Part shown: in pieces, positions 41,101 through 55,400 of the stretch
Position numbering within the stretch: position 1 is the stretch's first letter
Layout of the letters: the number at the start of each line of letters is the position of its first letter
Assembly (NCBI GenBank): GCA_016584305.1
Contig: JACEEZ010022614.1
Coordinates: 1-64,000, forward strand
Length of the DNA stretch: 64,000 bases
Reading direction: 5' to 3'
Origin: Chionoecetes opilio
Lineage: Eukaryota; Arthropoda; Malacostraca; Decapoda; Majidae
Translations under genes and position numbers: made by a program
The notes under the pieces: generated by a model
The model's input: the letters and a program-made list of their open reading frames with translations, nothing else
Database searches by the model: none
Told to the model about the DNA's origin: nothing

Positions 41101-42991
41101 CTTTTTGGTAAAAATATTCTATACAATATACAATTGATCCTTCAATATTCACTGGAACCAAAGTGATAAAAGACAATCTAAATTTTTGTGCTGTGAGACA
41201 ATGATGGCCTAGGTTACTGTGAACATGCCCTTAGGTTCTATTCACCTACTTTTCTTCCTTGATTCACTTTTTTCATCACATTTTCCCTGGTCTTCACAGC
41301 CGTCCCCTATATCGGGGAGTCAAGATTGTCATGACGGTCATATTATGGTTATTATTCATTTGCACAATAAATGAGGCCTCAAAACACTCAAATGAACTAA
41401 GAAACTATCAAATAGAAGAGAAAAAAAACACAATTTTTTTTTTTACATCACAAAGGACTGGCCAAGGGCACAACAAAAATAGGTAACACAAAGCCCGCTT
41501 AGTTGCCAGTCCCTATAAAGAAGACAGTAAGAGATATATAAATATAATAAATAATAAAAAAAGAGTGGTGTGCCAATTTAGTTCGGGAGGTGTCTTGTTA
41601 CTCTTCTCTTGAAAAGATTTAAGTCATAGGAAGGTGGAAAAATAGAAACAGGAAGAGACAGGAAGAGAGTTCCAGAGTTTACCAGTGAAAGGGATGAAAG
41701 AGTAAAGATACTGATTAACTCTTGCATTAGGAAGATGGACAGAATAGGGATGAGAATGAGTAGAAAGTCTTGTGCAGCGAGGCCGCGGGAGGGGGGGAGG
41801 CATGCAGTTAGCAAGTTCAGAAGAGCAGTGAGCATAAAAATAACGGTAGAAGATAGCAAGAGAAGCAACATTGCGGCGGTGATTTAAAGATTGAAGACAG
41901 TCAGTCAGAGGAGGGGAGTTGATGAGACGAAAAGCTTTTGACTCAACCCTGTTTAGGGGAGCTGTATGAGTGGATCCTCCCCAAACATGTGAGACATACT
42001 CCATACATGGGCGGATAAGGCCCCTGTAGAGAGCAAGCAACTGGGAGGGAGAAAAAAAGGGACGCAGATGCCACAGCACACCTAACTTCTTAGAAGCTGT
42101 TTTAGCAAGAGATGAGATGTGAGATTTCCAGTTCAGATTTTTAGTAAAGGATAGTCCAAGAATGTTCATTGTAGAAGGAGACAGTTGAGTGTCATTGAAG
42201 AAGAGGGGATAGTTATCTGGAAGGTTTTGTCGAGTAGATAGGTGAAGAAATTGGGTTTTTGAGGCATTGAACAAAACATGTTAGTGGGATCTAGTGCAGT
42301 GTAAGGGGAGCATCTGGCAAAATAGTGATTGTGCAATAAAGACATTAATTTCATTGAATCCCTGTGAAATTTATAACATGAATTAGTGGCATTAGATCAC
42401 ATGAAGCCGTAATGCGTTCGTTCATTTGTTGGTATCAGGGGTAGGGTGATCACGCAGGCCCATTCACGTGACCATTTTCTGCCAATCCCAAGAAACAATA
42501 CTTGTTATAGACGTGACAGAACACCATGCCACAAGGATTCCTGTCAGTCTCGCAATGGCTACCGTTCAGGTGACTTGCTGTGGTGGTGACGGTGTTGTCG
42601 TTATAATAGACTCCTGTGTTGCTGAAGGAGGAGGTAGTGACCTTAAGCCATGCCCAAGACCCTCTACTTTCGATTAAGGTATTTTATGCATACTTTAAAG
42701 TAATCGTCCAGACCCTTTTTTTTTTTGCCTAATTATGCTGAATGTACATAACAAAACACCTAATCCACCAAAAATAATTGTTTCCAGGCCTTATTTCCGT
42801 AAAAACACGACTTTTGTAAAAAGCGCACGAAAGAAATTTCTTCCCTCCAACAGGGTGACGAATGTTATTGATGACGTCAGAAGAGGAAGTCCCTCTCTCT
42901 CTCTCTCTCTCCTTCCTTTCCTTTCCATTCTCTCTCTCTCTCTCTCTCTCTCCCCCCCTTCCTTTCATTTCCCTTCTCTTTCTCTCATCTC

Positions 42992-43150
<159 letters not shown>

Positions 43151-43243
43151 CATTAATTTCTTCTGCCTCATCTTCCTCTTCATCCTCCACGAGAGAAAAA
43201 TTAAGGAAAGAGGAAAGGGAAAGGGAAAGGGAAAGGGAAAGGA

Positions 43244-43342
<99 letters not shown>

Positions 43343-43381
43343 CAGGGAAAGGAAGGAGAAGGGGGGAGAGAGAGAGAAGAG

Positions 43382-43494
<113 letters not shown>

Positions 43495-46400
43495 CACAAC
43501 TGTCTTGCTGCACCCATAAAGGATGCATGCATGTGGCATATTGCAAAAAAAATCTATCAGAAACACCCAAAAATCTTCAAGTACTATATTTATCTCTTGT
43601 GCTTACGTCCTTCTGATCAGCGCGGGAAGAGGAGCCTTCCTTTTGTTACGTCACCGAGCCGTAGCGCATCGTCTGCTTGTCGTGAGGGGCGTTTTGGAAG
43701 CTCAGGGAATTTGCAGATTTTGATTGCAGATTATTTAAAAACGGCTGACTGGATGCAAAAAGTGACGACATATTGTTGATATACTCGTTAATGGCTATAA
43801 TTTGATTGCATTAAATCAGGAATGATGAAATGGTCTGGACGATTACTTTAAATCAAAATTAGGTTAGTCTAATTAACTAACGTCAAGGTTAGGTTAATGA
43901 ACTAGTGGGGGGTGCGCCCCCCAGTTAGTTTAGATTTTTGCATTATGAAATTTTCGTTTTCCCTACTTAAGAGATTTTCCTAAATTTTGGGGAATTTCCC
44001 AGAATTCTAGAAATTCACATAAATTTTGGGAAGCCCATATTTCAGTAATTTTTTATTCCCCCACCCAAAAATCCCGCTTTCCCACCAGGTCTCCAAGTTT
44101 GTTGGGCAAAGGGAAAGAGTAAAACAAAATAGTGAGAAATGCATTCATCTGCCGTTTTACCCTAACTGCCGTCGGCAAGTGTTCCTATTTTCGACGACGG
44201 TTCCAGTTCTTGACCTTGATAATACAGCCCCCAATATAAACATTCAATAAGCTTTTGCCTGTGTTTCTGCATTCTGGGATTAAATACCAGCAATAGTTAA
44301 CTTGAGGCGCTTGATAAGCGCTTCTGTGGTGTAGTGCCTAGCATAAAATGTGAACCTTTACCACCAAGCAGGGTTGTTGATTTTTTTGATTTTTTTTTAA
44401 GTAAAAAAAATCTGATTTATTTGATTTAAATCGATTATTTATTTATTTTTTAATTTGATGTTCTACATGAAATCTAACTACTACAGGATATTGTTTAGCA
44501 TATTCATAACTAAAAAGAGATAGAATAAGTTAATTAAAAATGCATATAACCTGAAATACAGATGAATTTACATATTTTCTATTTCTGTGATGGACATTTT
44601 CACATCAATAGGCTTATGTCTATAAACGAGTTTTTGCGACGTTTGCCAGGCCGGTCTAGACCAGTCTAGGCTGGCCCTTAGTATATTTATACCCACTTAG
44701 TATATTTATATCTATTATCAGTATAAATATACTAAGGGCTGGTCCAGGTTGCACTGATGCTCGCGAAAACACATCCAGACTGGCCCTGTCCCATTCGTGG
44801 TTCCTATCGGCTGGGGGATCGAGTGAGCGGTCCTACTGTCCTGCAAGTTTTACCTCCCCCCCCAAGACACACTAAATTATCAAATGATTATTAATTTGAC
44901 CTCCGGTAATAACCTCCTAGCTGGCATATGAAAGGTGAACCGTGGTCATCATTCTGTCTGTGATGAGAGTCAGCTAAACAAATTATTGCCTGATTTTGCT
45001 ATATCGTACTGTTCGGCCTAATTTTTCATAGTCATCCCTGCTACTTGACTTCCCAATAGGAAATAAAATAAAAAATAAAAATAAAATAAAATAAAATTGG
45101 TGCTCATACAGCCCATTGGCTTAATTGTCCTTCTTTCCCCTCTCGTTTTCAAATAACAATAAGGTTATGATTTAAATCAGTGATTCTTTTTAAAAAATAA
45201 TTTGATTTAAATAATTATTTAAATCAGTGATTAAAATCAACTTGATTTAAATCAAACAACCCTGCCACCAAGTGGCAAACAAGTGGATCAGCACTACTAA
45301 CAATCACTGTACACCACTTACCGTAACTCCAACAGGTTAGCACAAATATTTCCAAAACACTCTAACCTCATAACTCTTACTCATACTCTAAATACAACCA
45401 GCAATTCTGATCTACAAATATATTGTGACCATACACTATGGAGGTAATGACTGTTTAATACATCATGGCAGTTTAATAAATATAAACATATCAATATCAT
45501 TGTTGTACTTAATATGGTACAGCTCTTGAAATTAACACTGCTCGAAAGTTACTGTATTTTATTGACAATTAAAGCCTTAACCCTAAGATCCACCCACAGT
45601 GTTGTAATAAGATAAGATACTTTGATCCTATCTAGACACTCTGCAAGTACTAACTACAAGGTTATTGACTATACAAAGCACCACCACGCCAGGACGAACT
45701 TGGTGGGCTCGAACCGCTGACCGAATGCAGGGACTCTGTACGCGAGCCCGCAGCTCTACCAACCGAGCCACCCTGACGGGGTCACAGTGTTGTCAGGTTG
45801 GCGTGTGGATAACGTGTGGGTATTGAATGGATGCCGCCAAGAGCATGAAGCCTCCGGTGGTTTAGTAAACCTTGTTAGCCTGTTCAGTGTATAAAAGGGT
45901 CATTAAGCTGAGTGTCGGCAGTGTAACGGACCCATAGTTTTATAGCCGTGTGGGGTTAGTGTCGCCACGGGCTGGGTCTTTTCACATATGCAAATGACGG
46001 AGGGTACCGTTAAGTGCAGTCCAGTCATACTAAATTGTTTCACTATAATATACAGTATGTAGCGGTACTATCAGGGGACTGTGGTGTTTTTCAAGTGAAA
46101 ACAAGAGGCAAACCTATAGTAAAGATTCCTATCTTGTTATAAGTGGTGTGGTGTTATGTGTTTTTGCGACAGGTTACCGTATACCGTACCGTAGCCTATC
46201 CACATTTAAGCTTTGGCCTACCAGTAGCCTACCGTATTTTTGGGGCCGACTTATACGGCAAGTATAGGCCTAACCCGTAATCTTGAGCTAATAATCTTGA
46301 GGTCAACTTGTACGCCGCAATTTACGGTAGGTTAGAGGTGGGGTTTGGTACAGATGATATCAAGAAAAAAACAAAATTTTAAACTACGGCAGTGCAAAAC

Positions 46401-49400
46401 GGAACAAGATTTGCGGGGCAGGCTGGGAGGGACGGGGCGGGCACCCTCCACACCTATAAAAAAAATTGACTTCCAGCAAAAACGAATGCCAGATTCATTC
46501 AAAGTACGTACATCAAAACTATTCAGGAAAACTAAGTTTCAGCCTCGAAATTGCGGGATGACCTAAACCGTAAATTTACCGCCTAACCTAACCACACCAA
46601 AAAAAAAAAAAATAAAAAATTTTTTAAGTGATTTGCGACAGAAACGGTTAGCAGATTAATTCAAAACACATCAAAACTCACCAGAAAAAAATGTTTCGTC
46701 CACCAAAGTGAATTTGATGTCAAACTGGAATAATACCCATTTCATTGTTACTTTGACACTCGTTATGACCTATAGAAACAGTATCAATCAATCATTCGGG
46801 GCATACGCCAGGGGGCGCGTCACCTCACCAACCCTACGACGCCACTCCCGGGGGTCACGACGCGCAAGTCTCCATGCAGGCTCCTTTCCCATACCAAGCA
46901 GCTCTCGACAAGAAACATCAACTTGCCCCAGCCACGAGCCTTGTGGGCGCCCCCTTGGCCTCCTCCACGCCGGATTGTCTCTTACAGATACAACTCGATG
47001 GGATGGATCGGTTTCAGAGTAACGTGCCACATGACCATATAGCCGAAGTTGGCGTTGACGGACTATGCAAGTAATAGGCCTCGATTCAGTCTTACGGTGC
47101 AATCGCTGATTTGACACGTAATCATCCCAGCGATACCCCATGATTCTGCGGAGACACTTATTACCAAAGGCATTGATTCGTCTCTTCAAGTCACTATTTA
47201 GTGTCCATGTCTCACAACCATATAGTAAGACAGGGATCACAAGCGACTTGAAGATCCGGATCTTTGTCCTCCTGCACAGGTACTGACAACGCCAAATACT
47301 CCCGCTGAGCGAGTCCATAGCACCGTGGGCTATGCCAATCCGCCGTAAGACTTCTTGACGTGACCCGCCGTCATTATGGACTGCGCTACCAAGGTATGTA
47401 AAACTTTCTATAATCTCAATGTCCTCGCCGCACACATGAACAGACTGTACTGCTTCATCTAGTAAGTCTCCAAACACCTGGACCTTGGTCTTAAGCCAGG
47501 AGACCTCAAGTCCCAAAGGCTTTGCTTCCTCGTGCAGCGCCTCGAGAGCCATCACCAGGAACAGTAGAAAGGTGAAAAATACTTCAATCTAGACACTGTT
47601 CTAACTATTCGCCATAGTTTCGTCCAACAAAGTGGGACAAATGTTTTTCTGGAAATTACCCGTCTTTCTGCAAATCAACCAAAAACACAGAAATAAGGGC
47701 AGGAAAGGACTCTATAATTTTACCACCAAAAATGTATCGGTAACGTAACTTGACTTAACTATGGGGGGCTTCGCCCCCCTAGACCCCCACTAGTTCACTA
47801 GCCTAACCTGGACATTGGTTACCTAACCTGGTAAAATTGCAGTTTCGTACAATGTTCGGCTGGCTAAAGGCGGCGTCACACTAGCACTTTTTCCATCTAG
47901 TTTTTTCAGAAACTTTCTAAAAACTAACAATTTTCTGACTGCAAGCCGTCACACACACACAATTGTTCGCCTGCACTACCACAGTCAGCTGTTCCTTCGA
48001 CTGTAAACAAACATGGCTCCGACGCCAGGGCAAGCCATCGCTGGTATACACTTAATTATGTGTATTATCAATAGTAGACCTAATATCGACCTAGATAAGA
48101 CCTAGAATATCAAGGCCTCCTCAGTGTACAAGTCTGATCTGTGGTCGAAGAGACAAGGGTGGCCTCATATGCATTCAACGAGAAATTCTTCTGAACTAAG
48201 TGTCCACAGCATTTCGTCTATAATCTTAAGTTGAAGTCTTGAAGAGTGAGAAACAAATTTTGAGTGTGTCTTGAAAAAGAAACACAACAATAGAGTCATG
48301 CGAGAGACTGTTGGCTGTTATATAGAACCGGCTTTTAAATGTATCTACATGTACAATAGTCACTTGAATATTTTTAATACTTTCAAATGTATTGAATTAT
48401 AATTTGCAAAAAATTACTGATTTATATCGAATATCTTTAAAGTAATCACTATGGATTTTGATTTGACTATGAAAGTCGTCTTCAACTTTCCATATGAAGA
48501 CAATCATGATCGTCTGACTCAGACTGACTGATTCAGACGGAAAAACTAGACAGAACGAGAAAAAACCAACAGAAATCGTAAAACTAGATGGAAAAAGTGC
48601 TAGTGTGATGCCGCCTTAATATATAGAAGATGACTGTGTCTGGATTCAAGTATTTGTTTACCTTTCTACTGTTTCCTGGTAAAACCAGGAAAAAAATTCA
48701 TTAAAAAATAATTAAATTAAAAATAGGACAGAACGAGTGTGAAAGTAACAATGAAATGTGCACACAAAAAACATTCATAGGCTAGGTTACGTTAGGTTAG
48801 TTTGAGTTAGGTTAGATTAGGTTAGTTTAATGGTTTGATTAGGTTATTATTTAATGTTTTTACAAATGGAGTGTTTTTTCCCCGTCAAAACGTCTTATAA
48901 GTGTACTATTAGAAATTAAGGTCAATTGGACGAGGACTGCGCGGTCATTTTCTGAGACACTTGACTAGTTTTTCCTTGCCTAAAATTAGTGTTTTTTTCA
49001 GATGGAAGTATTTCTATTTTCCGGAAACCCAATAAAAAGTAGTTTTATTTATTTTCATCACCAAATCCTAGGGTCGCCGTTTCCATTGATAACAATGTAT
49101 GCAATGCAACTAAGTGGGCTTTGTGTTATCCATTTTTGTTGTGCCCTTGGCCCGTCCTTTGTGATGTAAAAAAAAAAAAAAAAAAAAAAAAGTATTAACG
49201 CCACCAGACGTCTGTAAATCGAAAAAAAAACGTTGTCCTGGCGACTTTAGTGTTATCTGCGGTAGCAGACGACGCACCATAACTCGGTGACGTCACGAAA
49301 GGCAGCCTCACCCCGTATAGCCTTCTGTATTGGTTGCCGGTCAGAACGTCCACGGGTGAAAACGTCCACGGGGTCTACCATAACGTCCACGGGTGAGAAC

Positions 49401-52400
49401 GTCCATTCATATCCATCTAACCTAACCAAACTAAACTAAACTAAACTAAACTAAACTAAACTAAACTAAACTAAACTAAACTAAAACTAAACTAACCTAA
49501 CCTAACCCTGTGGACATAGGTAATTATGGAGGAGTTTCACGTTCGTTTTCAGAGACACCAACTACTTTTTCTTGGCCTACAATAGGTGCTTGTTCTAATG
49601 GTGCTAGTTTTATTTTGCGCAAACCAAAAAAAAAAAAAAAAAAAAATATTTTTTTAAATTAAACCTAACCTAACCTTGTTTTAATGAAACCTAACCTAAC
49701 CTAACCTAACCCAACCTAACCTAACCTTACAGGTTTTTAAGAAACCTAACCTAACCTTAACCACAACATATAATTTTTTTTTTTTTTTTTTTGGTTTGCG
49801 CAAAATAAAACTAGCACCATTAGAACAAGCACCTATTGTAGGCCAAGAAAAAGTAGTTGGTGTCTCTGAAAACGAACGTGAAACTCTCCTCCATATTAAC
49901 CTATGCGAGATATGGCAGGGGCGATAAAACGGATCTTGACCATAATGGGTACTGTAAAATCAAAATCAAGAACTGGAACTGTCGGCGAGACTAGGAACAC
50001 TCCATATTTGCATAACACTCGCCGACGTGAAAAATTGGAACACTGCAACAGCGGCAAGAGTTCCGGTATACTGGTATGGAAGCAGCGGTGGACCACCACG
50101 ACTGTGAGGCTTTGCCTCTCAACAAGACCAGGTAAACCAAGTAAATAAGTAAGTATACCAACACCACTACCGTACCCCTTCCTGCATACCTTGTGGGCTG
50201 TGACTGGCTGGCTAAATTACTCGCGTCCGTGCCCCAGTGTCCCTCCTTTGAGTTAGTGAAGAGGAAAACCCGTGCACGGCGGTGGTGGACACGGTAGACC
50301 AGGCGGTATCAACTCGCGGATGAGCTCAGCTGTTGCGGCGCCACCACGTGTGTACAGTGTAGATGAGCTTGAACTTGATTTGGGAGTCTTCCTGCGGATG
50401 CTATCGGTGAAGCCTTTGGTCCGGCGTTCTCCCACACAGTTCAGTTCAGTTGATGGTCGGGAGTCAGGCCTTTTTCAACGGCACTCCCTGACGTGTGTCT
50501 TCTTGCTGTCTGGGTCTTTAATTTGTTTTCTTCTCTTATTCTATCTTATTAGTTTCTTTCTTTTTCTTTCTTCTTATTTTCTCTGGTCATCCAAAAACTG
50601 TTGATTGTTCTTTTTGCTTCTTCCACATTCCCCTCTCCGAACAAATACTCCCCCACTATATCCTCTTCCTCCTCTAAGTAAGGTTGTTGTAGCCTCACAC
50701 TTTTCTTTCTTTCATTACTGTAGGCTGGGCACCATAACAGAAAATGTTTTAAGTCCTCCTTTTCCGCCCCACATAAATCACAGGTTATTTCTTTTCCCCA
50801 GAACCTCCTTCTGTCGTTTAATTGTAGGTTATTTGTCCTGCACTTGAACAGTAGTTCTGAAGCTTGGTCATTGCTGTATATTTCTTCTTGGCCTCCCTTC
50901 TCTTTTCTCCATTTTCTATATATTTTCAAACTTGTTTTTTCATTCATTTCATTCACCCATTCTCTTGTGTCCAACTCTCTCATTTTTTTCCTTATACTCT
51001 CCTTTGTCTCACACCTCACACCCTGGTTCATGACTCCAGTCTTTCTCAAATCTTTCATTACAGCTTGCATCCATTTATTTTGTCTTTTCTCAATCATCTC
51101 CTCTCCTATCCTTTTCACTAGGTCATTCCCGTCTATTAATACATACCTCAAGTACTTCCACTGTCCCTCCCTTATTCTATTCCTAACACTGGATGCTCCC
51201 ACTTCCCCCAGGAGCGCCGCCCCCTGTGTATATGCCTGTGCCCCAAAGATTTGACGGTAGGCCTACACCCCATTTTCAATTCTCTGTAATTTATCCATTT
51301 CTTGCTTTGTTAAATTGATCACATTAACCCCATATAGTATTGATGGTAATGCCACACTTTTCCAGTACGTTTTCCCTATTAGAATTTTAGAGCAACTTTT
51401 TGCGATGATACTATACGTCATATTTGCCATTTTTTCTTGCCTTATTAAACATTTCTTCTTTTTGTATTTTGAAACAATTCTTCTTGTCATTTATGGTTAT
51501 CCCTAAATATTTCATTCTATCTCTAACATTTATATTTCCCAACTTTTCAGGCTTATCTTTTATATTGAAAATAATGATGTTACTTTTATTTTTATTCATT
51601 TCCAATCCATACTCCTTTCCTATTTCCTCTAACCTGTGTACTACCTGTTCTGCCTCCTCTATACTACTTGCTAGTAACATCCCGTCGTCTGCAAAGAAAA
51701 GTGCTGGTATGCTAAACAATTCATCCTTAAACCCCTTGCCTAGTTCTTCTAATGCCTGGATAATCCTGAAGGTCACTAATTTAAACAGAGTTGTTGAAGC
51801 CGTACACCCTTGCCTAATTCCACTTGTTACATTTATCTCTACTTCTTTACCTGATCCTAATTCTATCTTGGTCTTGTCTCCTATATATACGTTTGCTATG
51901 AATTCAATAATCTTAAGCCCCGTCCACACTACCACTCACCACCGTCGGCGCTTGCCGTCGAACAGTGTTCGTCACTCAAAAGTGGCAGTGTGGACACGAT
52001 GCCGACGAGCAAAATTTAACCGTCGGCGCTGCCCGCCAATATTCAGCAGGTTTAATATTGGGCGGGCATGCCCGTCACTCACGGGTCAGCGCCGAACACA
52101 TGCTTCAAGTTATCGGCAGTTTTCACTATCTAGATATTTTTGCATTGCTATGTACCGTATACCATCAGAACCAAGAAAGTCAGCTGATTACGAGTATGTG
52201 ATCAAAAATGAAATGGGAGAAATGGTCGGGAAATTGCAGCGAGTTGAAGACAAAAAAGTGAGAAAAATGTTTATACACTATTTCTTTTTGCTATGTTTTT
52301 TAGAATACACAAAAAGGTTTTCGTATATTTTTCTTGCTTATGATATGCAGAAATGTGTCATGAAGATGATAGTTGGGTCAGTTTTTCTAAACCTCCTGTG

Positions 52401-55400
52401 GTTATTTCATAATCTCGAGTGAGAGTACACGATATGCAGAAAACATGACTCTCACTTTGAAATCAGGAAGCGCGCTGACCGCCGAACAAAACCGTTCGTG
52501 TGGACACAACCCTGGCAACGGCGCTTCCCGTCGGCAAGCACCGACGGCAAGCGCCGACGGTGGTGAGTGGTAGTGTGGACGGGGCTTAAGGGTTAATCTT
52601 ATATTGCATTAATAATTCTATCATTTTTCCTCTCTTAATACTATCATAGGCCTTTGCAAAATCTATTGAAATGACTATTAGTGGTTTCTTTAGTTTATAG
52701 GACCTCTCTATGCAATATCTTAATATGAATAAATTATTTTCTATTCTACTGCCCCCTGTGAATCCTGCCTGTGTGTCTTTCCCTATTTCATTTTTCCTAA
52801 TATGATCTTCCAGACTATTTCTGATTACAGCCATCATCAATTTATACCCAACATTAGTTAGTGCTATTGGTCTTAATTCCCTAACTTTTGGCTTGCTAAC
52901 CTTTGGTATCATTACTGTCCTTGACTCCCTCCATCCTCCTGGCACATTCCCTGTCTCTAACACTGTTTTCATACCTTTTTCTAACACTGTCATCAATGTC
53001 TTACTCTTTGAAAGTTCCTTATAATATTCTGGCTTTATTTCATCTGTTCCCGCTGCTTTTTTGTTCTTCATCTTCTTTAAACACTTCATCACCTTGTCTT
53101 CATTGATCTGTTCCTCTTCCAAGTATATACATCCTCCCTGTACTCTTCTCGCCATTTCCATATGTTCTCTTACTCCTATGCTACACGTCTCTGTGTATTC
53201 CCTTTCCATCTCTTCCACTTCATCTACTCTTTGTAACTTAATTGTCTGGTTCCCGTCTATGTCCTGTTTTACTTTACTGTATTCCCTTATATATTCCTCT
53301 TTCTTCTCTGCGTTCCACACTGTGTCTATCTCATTATCATATTTCTTGTATATTTTACTCCAATATTCTTTGACTTCCTCCTCTGCCTTTCCTCTTTCCA
53401 ACTCTATGCCATCCTCCCCATATAACCTAAAGCCCCGTCCACACTACCACTCACCACCGTCGACGCTTGCCGTCGAACAGTGTTCGTCACTCAAAAGTGG
53501 CAGTGTGGACACGATGCCGACGAGCAAAATTTAACCGTCGGCGCTGCCCGCCAACATTCAGCAGGTTTAATATTGGGCGGGCATGCCCGTCACTCACGGG
53601 TCAGCGCCGAACATATGCTTCAAGTTATCGGCAGTTTTCACCATCTAGATTTTTTTGTATTGCTATGTACCGTATACCATCAGAACCAAGAAAGTCAGCT
53701 GATTACGAATATGTGATCAAAAATTAAATGAGAGAAATAGTTGAGAAATTGCAGCGAGTTGAAGACAAAAAAGTGAGAAAAATGTGTGGACACAACACTG
53801 TCACAATGTGACATTGTGACAGTGTTGACAATTGGCTTGTTTGTGGTTGTTGTAGTGTTGACAATTGGCAATGTGACAATTGGCTTGCCAATGTGTGGAC
53901 ACAACAATGGCAAGCGCCGACGGCAAGCGCCGATGCCAGTGTTGTGTCCACACATTTTTCTCACTTTTTTGTCTTCAACTCGCTGCAATTTCTCAACTAT
54001 TTCTCCCATTTAATTTTTGATCACATATTCGTAATCAGCTGACTTACTTGGTTCTGATGGTATACGGTACATAGCAATACAAAAATATCTAGATGGTGAA
54101 AACTGCCGGTAACTTGAAGCATATGTTCGGCGCTGACCCGTGAGTGACGGGCATGCCCGCCCAATATTAAACCTGCTGAATGTTGGCGGGCAGCGCCGAC
54201 GGTTAAATTTTCCTCGTCGGCATCGTGTCCACACTGCCACTTTTGAGTGACGAACACTGTTCGACGGGAAGCGCCGACGGTGGTGAGTGGTAGTGTGGAC
54301 GGGGCTTTAGTGCACTCTTTTCCTTTATCTTTTCTCCCTTTAATATTTTGATATATTCCCACATCTTTTTCCTTCCATCTTTACTTTCCTTGATTTCTCT
54401 TGTTAATTTCTCTTCGTGTTTATATATTTCCTTCCTTATTTGTATTTGTACTTTTATCTTCTGTTGTATATATCTTTCCTTCCATTTCTCCTCCTCATCT
54501 TTACTTGGTGCATTTCTCCTATTTCTATTTAGCCTTCTCCTCTCCTTTATCCCCTTCCTTATTTCATCATTTATCCATATAGCTTCTTCTCCCTCACCAT
54601 TTTTCTTCTCTTTTCTTCTATATGTACATTTTAATACTTTATTCGCTGTTTCTTTAATTCTCCACTCTAACTTTTCTAAACTTTCATTCTCCTTCCCTAC
54701 TACTTGTGCTTCTAAATTTTTCCTAAAGCTCTCCAATGATTTTCTATCTGTCCTGTAGTATTCTTTCACTATCCACTCTTTTTCCTTGTACTCTTTCCTT
54801 TCTTCTTTGACCTTTATTACTAGTTCTATCAACACACACGTAATGGACTAAAACAGTGAGCTGACCTGCCATCTAGTGGCCGTCTGGGAACCTCCCGTCA
54901 GCTCCAGGACGTCGGGTCTCGGGTTGTCAGGCTAGACTTATTTTCCATTATTCCCTGCCAAACCAGCTACAATTAAGTGTTGTCATGGTCAACATAAGTT
55001 TAGGCAAAATGGAAAATATAAGAGTTTTACATTATTCATGGCGTTATAATGAGGATTGTTGGCAAAATAGAATCATTCGACCACGTGTGTCCTACAACAT
55101 TCTACTAAATAATGTAGAGGAATGCATCAAGGCGGGTGTATGGGTAAATATTACATTCATGCATGCAAAGAGAAGGTAATATTCACCCATACACACGCCT
55201 GGATGCATTCCTCTACAGTATTTAGTCATTAATTGTAGGACACATGTGTTCGAATATATGCTTCTATTTTGTCAACAATCCTCATTATAACGCCATGAAT
55301 AATGTAAAACTCTCATATTTTCATTTTGCATAAACCTAGCTATGTTGACCATGACAACACTTTAATTGTAGCTGGTGTAACGCGAGAAAATGGGTTAATC